Shown: positions 1-9,601, counted from the stretch's first letter. The stretch: 64,000 nucleotides of DNA from Saccharomycopsis fibuligera x Saccharomycopsis cf. fibuligera (GCA_001936135.1 CP012814.1:992001-1056000); one strand, 5' to 3'. Notes: generated by a model from the letters alone, not told the origin. Numbers and translations are program-made.

Positions 1-1089
1 GCCAAAAGTGCTAGAGGTAAAAATGACCCAGAGCTTCCACCGCAACTTCGAGAAATGGAAAATAAGAGTGTTGATGAAGTTGTCGCTGAGCTTAACAAAT
101 GTCCATTTTTCATGACTGAATACGATGATCAAGATGGCGAAAACGAGACTCTTGAAGCATTGAAATCAATGGCTTATGAAGGTGAACCGCATGAGGTTGC
201 TACCAACTTCAAAAACCAGGGGAATGAATGCTACAAATTCAAAGATTATAGAGGTGCTATACAGTTTTATACTAAGGCTCTCAATGTGAAGTGTGGGGTT
301 AAAGAAATTGATACTGCATTGTACTTGAATCGCGCACAATGTAACTTAGCATTGAAAAACTACCGCAGATGTATCAATGATTCACAAAATGCATTGAAAA
401 ATAATCCGAAATCAGTGAAAGCCTACTTTAGAATCAGTAAGGCAAATAACTTGATCGGCAAACTTGAGGATGCCCTTCAAGCGGCAGATTTTGGGTTGAG
501 TTTTGCTCCTGGTGATAAAGATTTGGAAAGTTTGAAACAACAGGTACTGGAAAAACTTGAAGCCAAAAAAGCCAAAGAAGCCAAGATTGCTCAGTTACAA
601 AAGACATTTGATGATGCAGTGGCTATGCGTGGGTTGACTGCAGTGTATACTCAAGAGGGTCATGACAAGTATAAAAAGTTTAAGCTAGAAGATGTGAATG
701 ATGCTGAATCGCAGTTCATATTCGGAACCACAGTTGAATTTCCAACAGTAGAATTTTTCTCCTTTATGGAACAAGTAGGGGAATTATCTAGTATAAATGA
801 TATTGTTAGTATTGTGTATGCTTCAGGTGAGCCAAAAGTCACAGAGACAAAAAATCTTGCATATAATAATATCAACGTTTACATTGAAACACTCAGTGGT
901 GGTTTAATTAAAGCAGGTAAGAAGAAGACGATAAATGAACTCATCAGCTTGCAAGCACCAAAAATACCGGTTATTGATAACATTGTCAAGCTCTATGTCT
1001 TACCAAAAGAAAAATCACAAGATTTTATCAACAGCTGGGACAAAAGCAAAAGATTGGCCATTAGAGTGTCCGAATTCGAACTAGACTAA
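1..1089 (+). CDS. CNS1: Cns1/TTC4-type TPR co-chaperone (5' end outside window)
   Basis: Hsp90/Hsp70 co-chaperone of the Cns1/TTC4 family. An ATG lies at 55, but the same frame is open from base 1 and the 18 upstream codons encode DPELPPQL, a segment I recall from the N-terminus of S. cerevisiae Cns1, so the gene starts before the window. Counting from base 55, PFFM and YEGEPHE (residues 17-47) are family signatures, TPR repeats cover about residues 48-160 (GNECYKFKDYRGAIQFYTKAL, NRAQCNLALKNYRRC), then a Lys/Glu-rich helix, then the C-terminal wheel domain with GGLIKAGKKK. The TPR clamp of this family binds the C-terminal EEVD of Hsp90/Hsp70. The product acts in the cytosol and is essential in S. 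cerevisiae. One in-frame CTG is present in the helix near base 546. Confidence 0.93.
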   Translation, partial: AKSARGKNDPELPPQLREMENKSVDEVVAELNKCPFFMTEYDDQDGENETLEALKSMAYEGEPHEVATNFKNQGNECYKFKDYRGAIQFYTKALNVKCGVKEIDTALYLNRAQCNLALKNYRRCINDSQNALKNNPKSVKAYFRISKANNLIGKLEDALQAADFGLSFAPGDKDLESLKQQVLEKLEAKKAKEAKIAQLQKTFDDAVAMRGLTAVYTQEGHDKYKKFKLEDVNDAESQFIFGTTVEFPTVEFFSFMEQVGELSSINDIVSIVYASGEPKVTETKNLAYNNINVYIETLSGGLIKAGKKKTINELISLQAPKIPVIDNIVKLYVLPKEKSQDFINSWDKSKRLAIRVSEFELD

Positions 1090-1406
1090 ACCGATTACTT
1101 TATTTTGTTATGTTTATCTTACTGCTGTGTTATAGAGGTTTTTATTCAATAAATTCTGTTTTTCACATCGTTTTAAGCATGTTTTTTTTTGTTTTTCTTT
1201 TCTTTTTTTGTTGCATTCTATACAGTAGAAATTTGGCTATGCGTTTGTATCATGTCGAATCCCTTTTAAATTCAGCCAGCAGTTTCAAAGAACTATACAT
1301 GACTTGTACGCAGAATGCGAGTTTGTTGACAAACACAGCGAAAACTAAACTCTAGTTCCCCAGAAAAAAAAACAATGATGAAAGTAAAGAAAACAAAAAA
1401 AGAAAT
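1090..1406. other. CNS1 3' flank
   Basis: AT-rich 3' region with T-runs. A hydrophobic 81-codon frame at 1110-1355 is driven by poly(T) and looks like a chance frame. The A-rich end (1388-1401) supplies the T-run terminator of the adjacent tRNA on the minus strand. Confidence 0.5.
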
Positions 1407-1479
1407 TGGACGAGACAGGAATCGAACCAGTGACCTTCTGCTTGCAAGGCAGACGCGCTACCAACTACGCCACACGCCC
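1407..1479 (-). tRNA. tRNA-Ala (anticodon UGC)
   Basis: A 73-nt minus-strand cloverleaf. The anticodon stem CTGCC/GGCAG flanks a loop with TGC. The acceptor stem has the G3:U70 wobble pair that is the alanine identity element. There is a GGTTCGATTCC-type B box and no intron. The T stem has a U:U mismatch at 51-63 and the acceptor a U6:U67 mismatch; the latter is shared with the tRNA-Ala at 34727. A run of A on the plus strand just below 1407 is the Pol III terminator. CCA is not encoded. A dispersed repeat begins about 90 bp upstream of its 5' end. Confidence 0.95.
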
Positions 1480-1566
1480 ATTTCATATTTTTAGTCTAAG
1501 GATAGGACAGATTCTGCCTTTGTTCCACTATTGTACCGTTCTCAAAGCGTTTTTGGCAGTCTTATT

Positions 1567-1930
1567 TGTGTGAAAATTACTTACTACATCACCACAGTAA
1601 TGAGTTATATAATACAACAGTGTTATCTTAGTGAGTGGGTTATGGTATTAAAGTGAGACCTTTTCTTTTTTATCTATAGACAACAAAACAATGACCCTCA
1701 AAAAAAAAAAAAGGATATTAGCCATCCCAGACTAAAATCTCTCCTATATCTATTTCAAATCCAAAAGATCCATTAACGTCTAACTAATAATAACGGGGTT
1801 TTCACTTATATAAGTTTCCCCAATATAATAGCAACTGAACTATACTGTATATACTAAATAGAAAAGACTATAAGATTGTATTTTCTATTGTTTATATAGA
1901 AATAACAAATCAATTTTGTTGGCGAAAAAC
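1567..1930 (+). repeat. Dispersed tRNA-associated repeat, copy A (probable solo LTR)
   Basis: About 360 bp clearly homologous to 34893-35235 and 49056-49432. Shared blocks are TACTACATCA-CAC near the start, GTTATCTTAGTGAGTGG, AGTGAGACC, AATGACCCTC followed by poly(A), CTCTCCTATAT, ATCCATTAA-GTCTAACTAAT, AACGGGGTTTTCACTTATAT, and ACTGTATATACTA near the end. There is no coding capacity. It lies on the 5' side of tRNA-Ala(UGC). It is the most diverged copy. Clear TG...CA ends and a target duplication could not be fixed by eye, so the LTR identity is inferred from size, dispersal and tRNA proximity. Confidence 0.75.
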
Positions 1931-2614
1931 AAAAAACAAAAACAAAAAAAGCCAAAGTTTTACATTATAGAACAGAAAGTAAGCGATTGGGCTTAGATAA
2001 TCGTCAACCAATAAACAAAAAATTACGCAAACTGTTTCAAAAACGACTTTAAGTGAAACTTCTGGAATGGTAAGTATAGTAATAGTTCGCGCCACATAGT
2101 AGCTATATACGAGGCCTTTCATTGACCTCTGCGAGACATATCTTCCCAATACCATAGCAAGCGAGCAATTGACAAGCTGGCTACGCCACAATATTATAGA
2201 GCCAACCGCCACAAGCGAGCCAAATTTACAACATGATACAATGTATATTCACGATTCGAAAAAACGAGAAATTACGTAATTTAAAGGACCTGCTGAATAA
2301 ATCATAGGGAAGCTTAGATCACCCGAAACACACATAGTTACTAAAAAGAAAAGAAAAAAAAAAGACAACATGTTTCGAGTTATTTAATAGTATTTATTTT
2401 ATCGGAGGTGTTGTATATAAAAACAGTTAATGCATCTTTATGCTCAGCAAGAAAACACATCCTGAGTGGGGGAAGTAAACGAGAACGACAAAAAAAAAAA
2501 AAAAAAAAAGAAAAGAAAGACAAAACCTGGTGCAAAAATATTATCATAATGTTTGACAAATGGAAAAGAAAAAGTAAAGTAAAAGTATATAGGTCAAAAA
2601 GGAAATGACTAAAT
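1931..2614. other. Intergenic, 3' side of SEC18
   Basis: AT-rich, with a 20-A tract at 2490-2509 and no supported gene. Short frames on either strand are low complexity. Confidence 0.5.
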
Positions 2615-4951
2615 TCACAAAGTATTGTTATTGCTAACAATCAACTCGACAAGTTCATTCAATGGGTCTTCAGTATACCTGGATGTTTCAATATCACTGA
2701 GCACCTTTTTGATTCCGATATTCAATGGAGTATTACCAAGATAATTTTGAACTTGACTAACCACCAATTCTCTATCCTTTTCGCTAGTACCATATTGAAC
2801 ATGTTGCAACACATTGTAAAATTCATTGATGTGGGTCAAGTTAGGCACAGCAACATCATTATCAAAACTTCCCAAAAGATCCAAGTTTTTGACCAATGAA
2901 TGAGATGAAGTAGTGACAAAAATTAACAATTTACGATTCGCTGGTGGTGTCTTGGTGATTAAAGTTTTTAACACCTGAAGAATATTATTAGAAAATCTAG
3001 GACCGATTGGCACATATTCAATCAAACTTTCAATTTGATCAATAACAAGAACATTTAATGGTGATTTATAAGCATCTCTAAAACAATTATCAATATAAGT
3101 GATTTTTGAGGCTTCGGACATCCCAACGATTTGACTTGAGGAGATCATTCTAACAAACGGAAATTGAGAATTCAAAGCAATGTGAGACGCCAAAGCAGTT
3201 TTCCCCGATCCACTTGGACCGTGAACCAATATACTGAGCAAATTGGTTCTGCCATTTTCATCTTTGATTCTGTTGATAAATGTTTGACCAGTTTTGAGGA
3301 TTGAATTGACCTTGTTTGAGTAAGGAATGATACCACCCTGGAAAGTGTCTTTCAAATCGTCTTCACTGACACCAAATGCCGGTTTGACTTCCTCTAAAGC
3401 CATCAAGAAATCCGTCATACTGACTTTCATTTGCGAAACTTTTTTCATGTCAACATTAGCAACGGTTCCTACTTTGATAGATTTGTTGATAGCAAAGGAA
3501 GCAGCAGATTTGACCAACCCTTCAATTTCCGCACCACTGAAATTCTTGGTTAATTCCGCTAATTTGTCAAAATCAATATCATCGTTCAACAAATGATTAT
3601 CCTTCATCTTTTTAGAATGGATATCGAAAATTTGTCTACGACCATGCTTATCAGGTAATTTGATCTCCACTTGCACTTCAAATCTACCTGGTCTTAATAA
3701 CGCATTATCAATCAAATCAAGACGATTGGTCATCCCAATCACCAAAATGTTATTCAACTGGTCAACGCCATCCATTTTGGCTAACAATTGATTAACCACA
3801 TTATCACCAACACCGGTACCATCACCTCTTGAGCCTCTTTGTTTAAAAACAGAATCCAATTCGTCAAAGATAATAATATGCAAGGATGAGTTTTCCTTCT
3901 TGGCCTTGTATTCGGCTTCTGCATCTTTGAACAAATTTCTAATATTTTCTTCAGAACTACCAACGTATTTGGAAAGGATTTCTGGACCGTTAACAATCTT
4001 GGGTTCAGCAGAGCCATTCAATAATTTACCAATTTTTCTAGCAATTAAAGTTTTACCAGTACCTGGGGGGCCAAAAAGCAACAACCCTTTAACATGATTG
4101 ATCCCCAATTTGTCAATTAAGCCAGGTGGGAAAATACGAGATGCAAAAGCTCTTCTGAAAATTTGCGAGAACTCGGTGTCTAACCCACCAATACCCATAT
4201 CTTCAAACTTGAAATCTGGTCTAATAATTGCATCTGGTCTCATTCTAGTAGCAGACGCCTTGAATGGTACTTGTGGAGGAGCATTAGAAAACCAATTAAT
4301 GGCGGTTTTGCCGTTCAAAATTCCCTTAGCATTAATTGACGACATAAAGTTATTGACTTGCTTGTTCGAGCTGCTGTCAACCATACTCATAACTTGAATA
4401 GATTTAACATAACATTCGAAAATCAATGACTTGTAATCAAACAAGATTTGCTGAGTTGGCTGGAAAACCTGTTCATTGAAAGCAGCAATGAATTTTTTTT
4501 GTAAATCATCCTGGTCAAATGGTTCTTTGATCAAAGCGCCCTTGTTTTTGTTTCTAAAATTGATTTCGATATTAACGGCTGACAACAAATTGTTAGCGTT
4601 GACTCTATATGGCTGCACCTGCACTGACTGGTTCAATGAAAATTGCATCCATGTTCTTTGGGATCCATTTAGAGCTAACTGTCCGGGACTCAATTCTCTA
4701 GCTTGCACCGTAGTGACGACAAAGACATTGTCAATAAGCACTAAGCTTCCAGATGGGAAGTTATTGGTAGCTACACAACCAGAAAGGGCAATTGTGTTGT
4801 TGGGAGCATTTGCAACAAATAACGTTTGCACTTGGCCACTGCCACCAGATGGAGGGGCAACTCTGCCACTAGAGGGGCTAGAGAATCCCTGAGGTGGTTG
4901 TGGTGGTGGGGGGCTATTTGAGCTGCCAGAGCCAAAACCAAATCTGTTCAT
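2615..4951 (-). CDS. SEC18: Sec18/NSF AAA+ ATPase
   Basis: N-ethylmaleimide-sensitive factor, the hexameric ATPase that uses ATP hydrolysis with Sec17 to take apart cis-SNARE complexes at all fusion steps. From the ATG at 4951 it has 778 residues (S. cerevisiae Sec18 has 758). The open frame runs five codons further upstream, but only to a TTG. Order: Gly/Pro/Ser-rich leader (1-40), N domain (about 40-235), D1 with Walker A GPPGTGKT at about 294-301, Walker B IIFDELD at about 360, and an arginine-finger region NALLRPGR, then D2 with GPSGSGKT at about 578-585 and the degenerate Walker B VIDQIES. Loss of acidity in the D2 Walker B is normal for NSF. It is divergent from YOS1, with 362 bp between start codons. 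Confidence 0.97.
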   Translation of the reverse strand: MNRFGFGSGSSNSPPPPQPPQGFSSPSSGRVAPPSGGSGQVQTLFVANAPNNTIALSGCVATNNFPSGSLVLIDNVFVVTTVQARELSPGQLALNGSQRTWMQFSLNQSVQVQPYRVNANNLLSAVNIEINFRNKNKGALIKEPFDQDDLQKKFIAAFNEQVFQPTQQILFDYKSLIFECYVKSIQVMSMVDSSSNKQVNNFMSSINAKGILNGKTAINWFSNAPPQVPFKASATRMRPDAIIRPDFKFEDMGIGGLDTEFSQIFRRAFASRIFPPGLIDKLGINHVKGLLLFGPPGTGKTLIARKIGKLLNGSAEPKIVNGPEILSKYVGSSEENIRNLFKDAEAEYKAKKENSSLHIIIFDELDSVFKQRGSRGDGTGVGDNVVNQLLAKMDGVDQLNNILVIGMTNRLDLIDNALLRPGRFEVQVEIKLPDKHGRRQIFDIHSKKMKDNHLLNDDIDFDKLAELTKNFSGAEIEGLVKSAASFAINKSIKVGTVANVDMKKVSQMKVSMTDFLMALEEVKPAFGVSEDDLKDTFQGGIIPYSNKVNSILKTGQTFINRIKDENGRTNLLSILVHGPSGSGKTALASHIALNSQFPFVRMISSSQIVGMSEASKITYIDNCFRDAYKSPLNVLVIDQIESLIEYVPIGPRFSNNILQVLKTLITKTPPANRKLLIFVTTSSHSLVKNLDLLGSFDNDVAVPNLTHINEFYNVLQHVQYGTSEKDRELVVSQVQNYLGNTPLNIGIKKVLSDIETSRYTEDPLNELVELIVSNNNTL

Positions 4952-5313
4952 ACTAAATAGCGGCAAGTTGTATACGTATATCTATAGTGACTGCTGAAGA
5001 AGGAAGAGAAGTGAATGTATCTATTTGTATAATTTGGCCACTCGCTCGCTCGCTCGCTCGCTCGCTGTCTGGGTTTATTTGGCGATGCTCTGTCAAAGAA
5101 AGCATTTTGCAACGTAAGGGAAAAAACAAAAACAACCAATTTCCGGTCTAGAGTCACGGGCCACACTGGTCGAAACTGCGCCGGCGGCCAAAAAACAAAA
5201 TCAAAGAAACAGAATCAACACACACACACATATCATATATATAGACGAAGAAGCAAAAGAGTGATAAAGCCACTGAAGAACCGGACTGAAATACATTGTG
5301 CTGGCTGTTCAAG
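4952..5313. promoter_or_regulatory. Shared SEC18/YOS1 divergent promoter region
   Basis: 362 bp between two divergent start codons. It holds a perfect (CTCG)6 tandem at 5041-5064, an (AC)n stretch near 5217-5230 and a short TA-rich segment. No specific factor site is claimed. Confidence 0.6.
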
Positions 5314-5817
5314 ATGATGGGCCTTGGGAAATTGTTATACGGTATGTTTATGATATTGGGAGCAGCGAAGCATGTTTGCCTGGGAGCGTTTGGGAGCGTG
5401 CTTCGGTTTGCTTTGAAAAGAGCGATTGATTGTTTTACTAACATGCGCGACAGTGATTGTTCTTTTGGTCAATGGGATCGCAGTGCTAAGTGAGGACAGA
5501 TTTTTGAATAGAAGTAAGTATTAAGGAAAGAATGGGAGCTTTTGAGCTTTGACTGAAATGAATTTTTTTTTGTCGTTCCTTTTTTTTTTTTTTTTGAACG
5601 TGGTTCAACACAGTAAAGCAGCCACTTATAATAGAGCTCAAGGTACTAACAATGCTTTTTAGTTGGATGGGGCAATAGTGGCAACCAATACCAGGGCGCA
5701 GATGTTAGTGTTAAAGCAAGATTGATCAATCTTATATCAGCAACCAGAACCCTTTTACGTATTCCTTTGATCTTAGTGAATATTATCATCATCTTTTATG
5801 AGATATTGCTTGGCTAA
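5314..5817 (+). CDS. YOS1: Yos1 ER-Golgi transport protein, three exons
   Basis: Small integral membrane protein of the Yip1-Yif1-Yos1 complex needed for ER-to-Golgi vesicles. It is not visible as one open frame. Exons are 5314-5341, 5454-5513 and 5663-5817. Intron 1 (5342-5453) starts GTATGT, has branchpoint TACTAAC at about 5436 and ends CAG. Intron 2 (5514-5662) starts GTAAGTA, has TACTAAC at 5644-5650 and ends TAG. Splicing gives 80 residues: MMGLGKLLY, then VIVLLVNGIAVLSEDRFLNR, then IGWG, and a C-terminal hydrophobic segment with TLLRIPLI and a YEILLG end. This matches S. cerevisiae Yos1 (85 aa) throughout as I recall it, including ALSEERFL-R and LLRIPLIGIN. Two hydrophobic segments, N- and C-terminal, fit a membrane hairpin. 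It is divergent from SEC18. Confidence 0.95.
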
Positions 5818-6451
5818 ATATTGGCGCTGAAATTGGCTGGCAGTGGTATCAAAAGAAAATTACGTTTATGTCATTATTCATACATTCATGCAAATCAGAT
5901 CTCCAATTGTACAATAACTATTACTGCTTTTTAATCTTGCAAGTCGATTAAAAGTATGTTGTGTTTTTTTTTTCTTTTTTTTTTCTTTTCTTTGTCCATC
6001 AAACCTCTTTTTTTTTTTTTCCGCTTTGTTTAATTTTGTTTACTTTATTGGGTGTTTATTAGTTTTCAAATAAACGTGTATTTTTGCCGTTTCTCTCCAT
6101 AATTGATAAGCAAATCTGCATCTTTAGGAACTACAAAGATGGATCAATGAAGCGTATTTCAAGATCTCGTGCTGGTGAGGCTATTGGAGTCATCTCACAG
6201 GGCGCTGGAATATGGTGTGGTGGAGCAATAAGTACTGAGTGTTATGCAACATATACGGGGAGCACGTTATCTGGGCAGAGAATCGTATACAATAAGTGTG
6301 CTACTGCGATGTAGTTTCTTATAATTTATCCACTGCTGCCGGTTGCTTGAAGATTATTAGAGGAAATACATACATACCCTTACCTTAGTTTTGTTCATAT
6401 TATCGTTACTGTCTTTTTCGCAACAGCAGCTACAGCTAACCATGAACATCC

Positions 6452-6482
<31 letters not shown>

Positions 6483-6546
6483 GGGCCAATGTAATTCTTG
6501 AAAGGGGCAGGAATAAAAAAGTGCAAAAAAAAGAAGAGAAAGGATA
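5818..6546. other. Intergenic between YOS1 and tRNA-Trp
   Basis: T-rich tracts at 5965-6022, a less AT-rich block at about 6085-6315 containing a 76-codon frame of no recognised family and a TATACG...CGTATA inverted repeat, then a 28-A tract at 6452-6479. No gene can be supported; the block is discussed as a finding. Confidence 0.4.
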
Positions 6547-6629
6547 TGACATGGACAGGAATTGAACCTGCAGCCCTTCGATGGCACGGTATACTGGAGT
6601 CGAAAGCTCTACCATTGAGCCACCACATC
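6547..6629 (-). tRNA. tRNA-Trp (anticodon CCA) with 11-nt intron
   Basis: An 83-nt gene on the minus strand. The 5' half GATGTGGTGGCTCAATGG and the 3' half with GGTTCAATTCC closely resemble yeast tRNA-Trp. The anticodon stem TTCGA/TCGAA encloses CTCCAG, then a probable 11-nt intron (TATACCGTGCC) one base 3' of the anticodon, then A. Removing it leaves a 72-nt body. The S. cerevisiae counterpart has a 34-nt intron at the same place as I recall, so this is a shortened one. A-runs on the plus strand near 6525-6532 are the terminator. No dispersed repeat lies on its 5' side, unlike the other three tRNA genes. Confidence 0.93.
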
Positions 6630-8397
6630 ATCCTTGCTGATTTTTTGCTAAAGAGGACTATAGCGCAGCGCGCGGCAAGGAATACACAGTGATACACCCA
6701 TCACGTGACCAATTATTTTTAGAACTGTGGGCATTGATTGCTGTACACCACCAAACAACAGGATCAGTAAGCTGGGGGTGAGTCAAGTTTTCAAAGACAC
6801 AAAAGTCAGGTCTGTCATCCATGATTAGTCTGGCACACACACCACTTAGCTAGCAAGTGGCTCTCCGTGAAACACGAGAGAGAAAAAAAAAATAACCGGA
6901 GGCCGGCCGGGGGGACAACTGGAGCCAGAGAGGCCCGAGGCCCGTGAGAGCGGGAAGGCGGACCGCCAGACATGGCCAGACATGGCCAGACATGACTATG
7001 CTTTCTACAGCAGGGTCCAGCGTCCTTCCACAGGAAGAAAAGCGGTTGTGGCGATTACATAATCAGCACATATAAGTGGTCGCCGAGTGCCCCTCCGCGA
7101 TGCGAGATGGCTCAGGAGCTCGTTGACACGTGAGCACGTGAGCCCAGCTAGCGGCGGCGGCGGCGGCGGCGGCGGCTGCGCGGTGTTAAGAACTGGCAAA
7201 TTTGCACTATATTAGCGAGCGAGTGAGAGCGAGTGATCGCCGGGATGGCGGAGCTCCGGGAACGGGTTCCCAAGTTGCAGACAGAGACTTTTTTGGGCAG
7301 TGAGGCTGCTGGCAAAATCTGGGGTACGGAGCTCTGTTCTGTGTGCTCATTGGTCCGATTGCAGGTGCGATTGCCAATCCAGTCATGACTGCCAAAACTA
7401 CTACTACTACTACTACCACAGATCAACTAACAGCTGCGAAAATGAGTAATACTTCAGACTAGAGCAGAAGCAAAGAAGACAATCCACCAGTACAGTTCGC
7501 TACGCACAGAGGAACAGACAGAAAACTCTACTCTCAACTCAACTCAACTCAACTCAACTCAACACACCGGGACGGAAAACTGCTCGGAGATTCTTGTGCC
7601 TGTTTGCCATGGTGTGTGTGTCTTGTGTATCTTGGTTTTACGCTGCATACTGAGCTTGTATAGATAGCTAAACATCTTGATCTGCTTGCTCAAGCACACA
7701 GTCAGCGAGCGCATTGCTTCCACCTTCCCGGAATTAAGCACCTCTGTATAAAAACCAGCCCGCATTACTTCTTTGGTATTGGTTTTGCTTTACTTTTATT
7801 TTTATTTTTATTTTGACTTGTTTGGTTTTCTGGCAATCACAGTGTTTGCAGCTGTTTATTGTGAATCGCGATTGTCTGCGTCTTTGATTTCTCCATTAGT
7901 CCTCCACCGAGCATTTTGTCCCACTCGTCCACCGTTATAGCTTACACGGCTGCACTTTCTAAACTGAGGCAGTTACGAGTACTAGCTAGTTTACATTATA
8001 TAAATATTCCAGCACCGGCTGCCTATCATTCCAGATCTTTGCGTACTCTTGGGTTAACAGCCATTAACAGAACTCAAGTTATTGTCCAGCTAGTTTCGCG
8101 ACCCCACGGAAACAGCGTCCCAAAGTAACATTTTTGAGCAGTGTTTTTTTTTTTTTTTTTTTTTTTTTTTTTCTTTCCAAATCACCGCCGCTGTTGCATA
8201 TTATAAATACTGCGTCGGCTCCGCTCCAGAATTTTTAATCGTCTTATTTTATTTTATTTTTTTTTATTTTTTATTTTTTTTCTTTCTTGCTGCTTCTCTT
8301 GCTTACCCATCAGGAGAAAAGAAAAGGCTTGTTATTGTGACTGACACGTTTACCACTCACTTTCCAATCTCATAAGCCTATCCCGCAAATATTCAAA
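6630..8397. promoter_or_regulatory. Long, partly GC-rich upstream region of SFC1
   Basis: 1.77 kb with no supported gene. Contents: TCACGTGA next to a CCAAT pentamer (6701-6713), a GC-rich block (about 6890-7440), three tandem GGCCAGACAT decamers (about 6969-6992), CACGTGAG twice in tandem (7127-7142), a GCG/GGC trinucleotide run (about 7151-7175), a CTCAA run (about 7533-7562), and T29 (8144-8172) near the SFC1 leader. E-box and CCAAT motifs fit bHLH (Cbf1/Pho4/Tye7) and HAP control, but this is inference from motif identity only. Confidence 0.5.
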
Positions 8398-9342
8398 ATG
8401 GCTCCAAAGAACAAGAATAAGAACCCAGTCATCCACTTGGTCGCTGGTGGTTCTGCTGGGTTGATGGAGGCCCTTGTGTGCCATCCTTTAGATACCATCA
8501 AGGTCCGTATGCAGTTGTATAGAAGAACTGCTGGCAGTGGTGTCAAACCACCAGGCTTCATCAAGACTGGTGCTGGCATTGTCAAAAATGAAGCCTTTTT
8601 CTCCCTTTATAAAGGTTTGGGTGCTGTCTGTATTGGTATTGTGCCAAAGATGGCTATTCGTTTCTCTTCTTTTGAATACTACAAGACTTTGTTCAAGAAA
8701 CCAGACGGATCTATCACCACCGCCCAAACCTTTGTTTCTGGTCTTGCTGCCGGTGTCACTGAGGCCGTGGCGATTGTGAACCCAATGGAAGTTGTCAAGA
8801 TTAGAATGCAAGCACAATCCAACTCCATGAAGGAGCCAGGCGCTACTCCAAAATACAGAAATGCCATCCAAGCAGCATATGTGATTGTCAAGGAAGAAGG
8901 TTTCAAGACCTTTTACAGAGGTGTCTCCTTAACTGCTCTTCGTCAAGCCACTAACCAAGGTGTGAATTTCACAGTCTACTCCAAGTTGAGAGTCAAATTG
9001 CAGGAATATCATCAATCTGAGAGCGTGCCTGGCTGGCAAACCTCTGCCATCGGGTTGTTTTCCGGTGGTTTGGGTCCTCTTTGTAATGCTCCAATCGATG
9101 TTATCAAGACCAGATTGCAAAAAGAAACCGGTGTCACCAACGAGTCAGCTGTCAAGAGAATTGTTAGAATCGGTACCAGATTGATTCAAGAAGAAGGTGT
9201 CAGAGCTTTCTACAAGGGTGTCACTCCAAGAATTATGAGAGTTGCTCCTGGCCAAGCTGTTACGTTCACTGTCTATGAATTTATGCAAACTGCTTTGAGC
9301 AAGATGCCATACATTGGCGACAACACCAAGTTGGCTGCTTAA
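8398..9342 (+). CDS. SFC1: Mitochondrial succinate/fumarate carrier
   Basis: Inner-membrane SLC25 carrier of 314 residues. The S. cerevisiae Sfc1/Acr1 protein exchanges cytosolic succinate for mitochondrial fumarate, linking the glyoxylate cycle to gluconeogenesis on C2 carbon. Three carrier repeats show the signatures PLDTIK (30-35), PMEVVK (129-134) and PIDVIK (232-237). The segments CHPLDTIKVRMQ, KPPGFIKTG, YKGLGAV, IPKMAIRFSS-like and TPRIMRVAPGQAVTF match Sfc1 rather than the citrate carrier Ctp1. The start ATG follows AAA. Codon choice is strongly biased (TTG, GGT, GTC, AAG), as in highly expressed yeast genes, with almost no CTG. In S. cerevisiae it is a Cat8/Sip4 target; no clear CSRE was found upstream. 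Confidence 0.94.
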   Translation: MAPKNKNKNPVIHLVAGGSAGLMEALVCHPLDTIKVRMQLYRRTAGSGVKPPGFIKTGAGIVKNEAFFSLYKGLGAVCIGIVPKMAIRFSSFEYYKTLFKKPDGSITTAQTFVSGLAAGVTEAVAIVNPMEVVKIRMQAQSNSMKEPGATPKYRNAIQAAYVIVKEEGFKTFYRGVSLTALRQATNQGVNFTVYSKLRVKLQEYHQSESVPGWQTSAIGLFSGGLGPLCNAPIDVIKTRLQKETGVTNESAVKRIVRIGTRLIQEEGVRAFYKGVTPRIMRVAPGQAVTFTVYEFMQTALSKMPYIGDNTKLAA

Positions 9343-9570
9343 TCAAGTTGGCAATATTTCACAGGCACGGAGAAAGGCACTTTCCCCCCTAGCCACCCAC
9401 CCAATCATGCCACTTTTTTTTTTGATTACTGTGATTCGATGACAGTTACATGCGAAGCGAACGAACCAACGCAATGCGCATTAAGCATTGGTCTCTGCTT
9501 TTAGCTCTTTAGCAACAACTACTATTATTTTGTTTATATTCAACCAGAGAGAGAGAGAAAAAAAATATTG

Positions 9571-9601
<31 letters not shown>

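Noticed and set aside
1110-1355. 81-codon hydrophobic frame after CNS1
   Set aside because: Hydrophobicity comes from T-runs in the 3' flank.
4952-4966. Five extra codons on SEC18
   Set aside because: They begin at TTG; the first ATG is at 4951.
7916-8128. 70-codon frame in the SFC1 leader region
   Set aside because: No family resemblance and chance length; a uORF role cannot be shown from sequence.
6630-8397. CSRE (Cat8/Sip4 site) in the SFC1 promoter
   Set aside because: CGG triplets occur in the GC-rich block, but no convincing match to the CSRE consensus was found.
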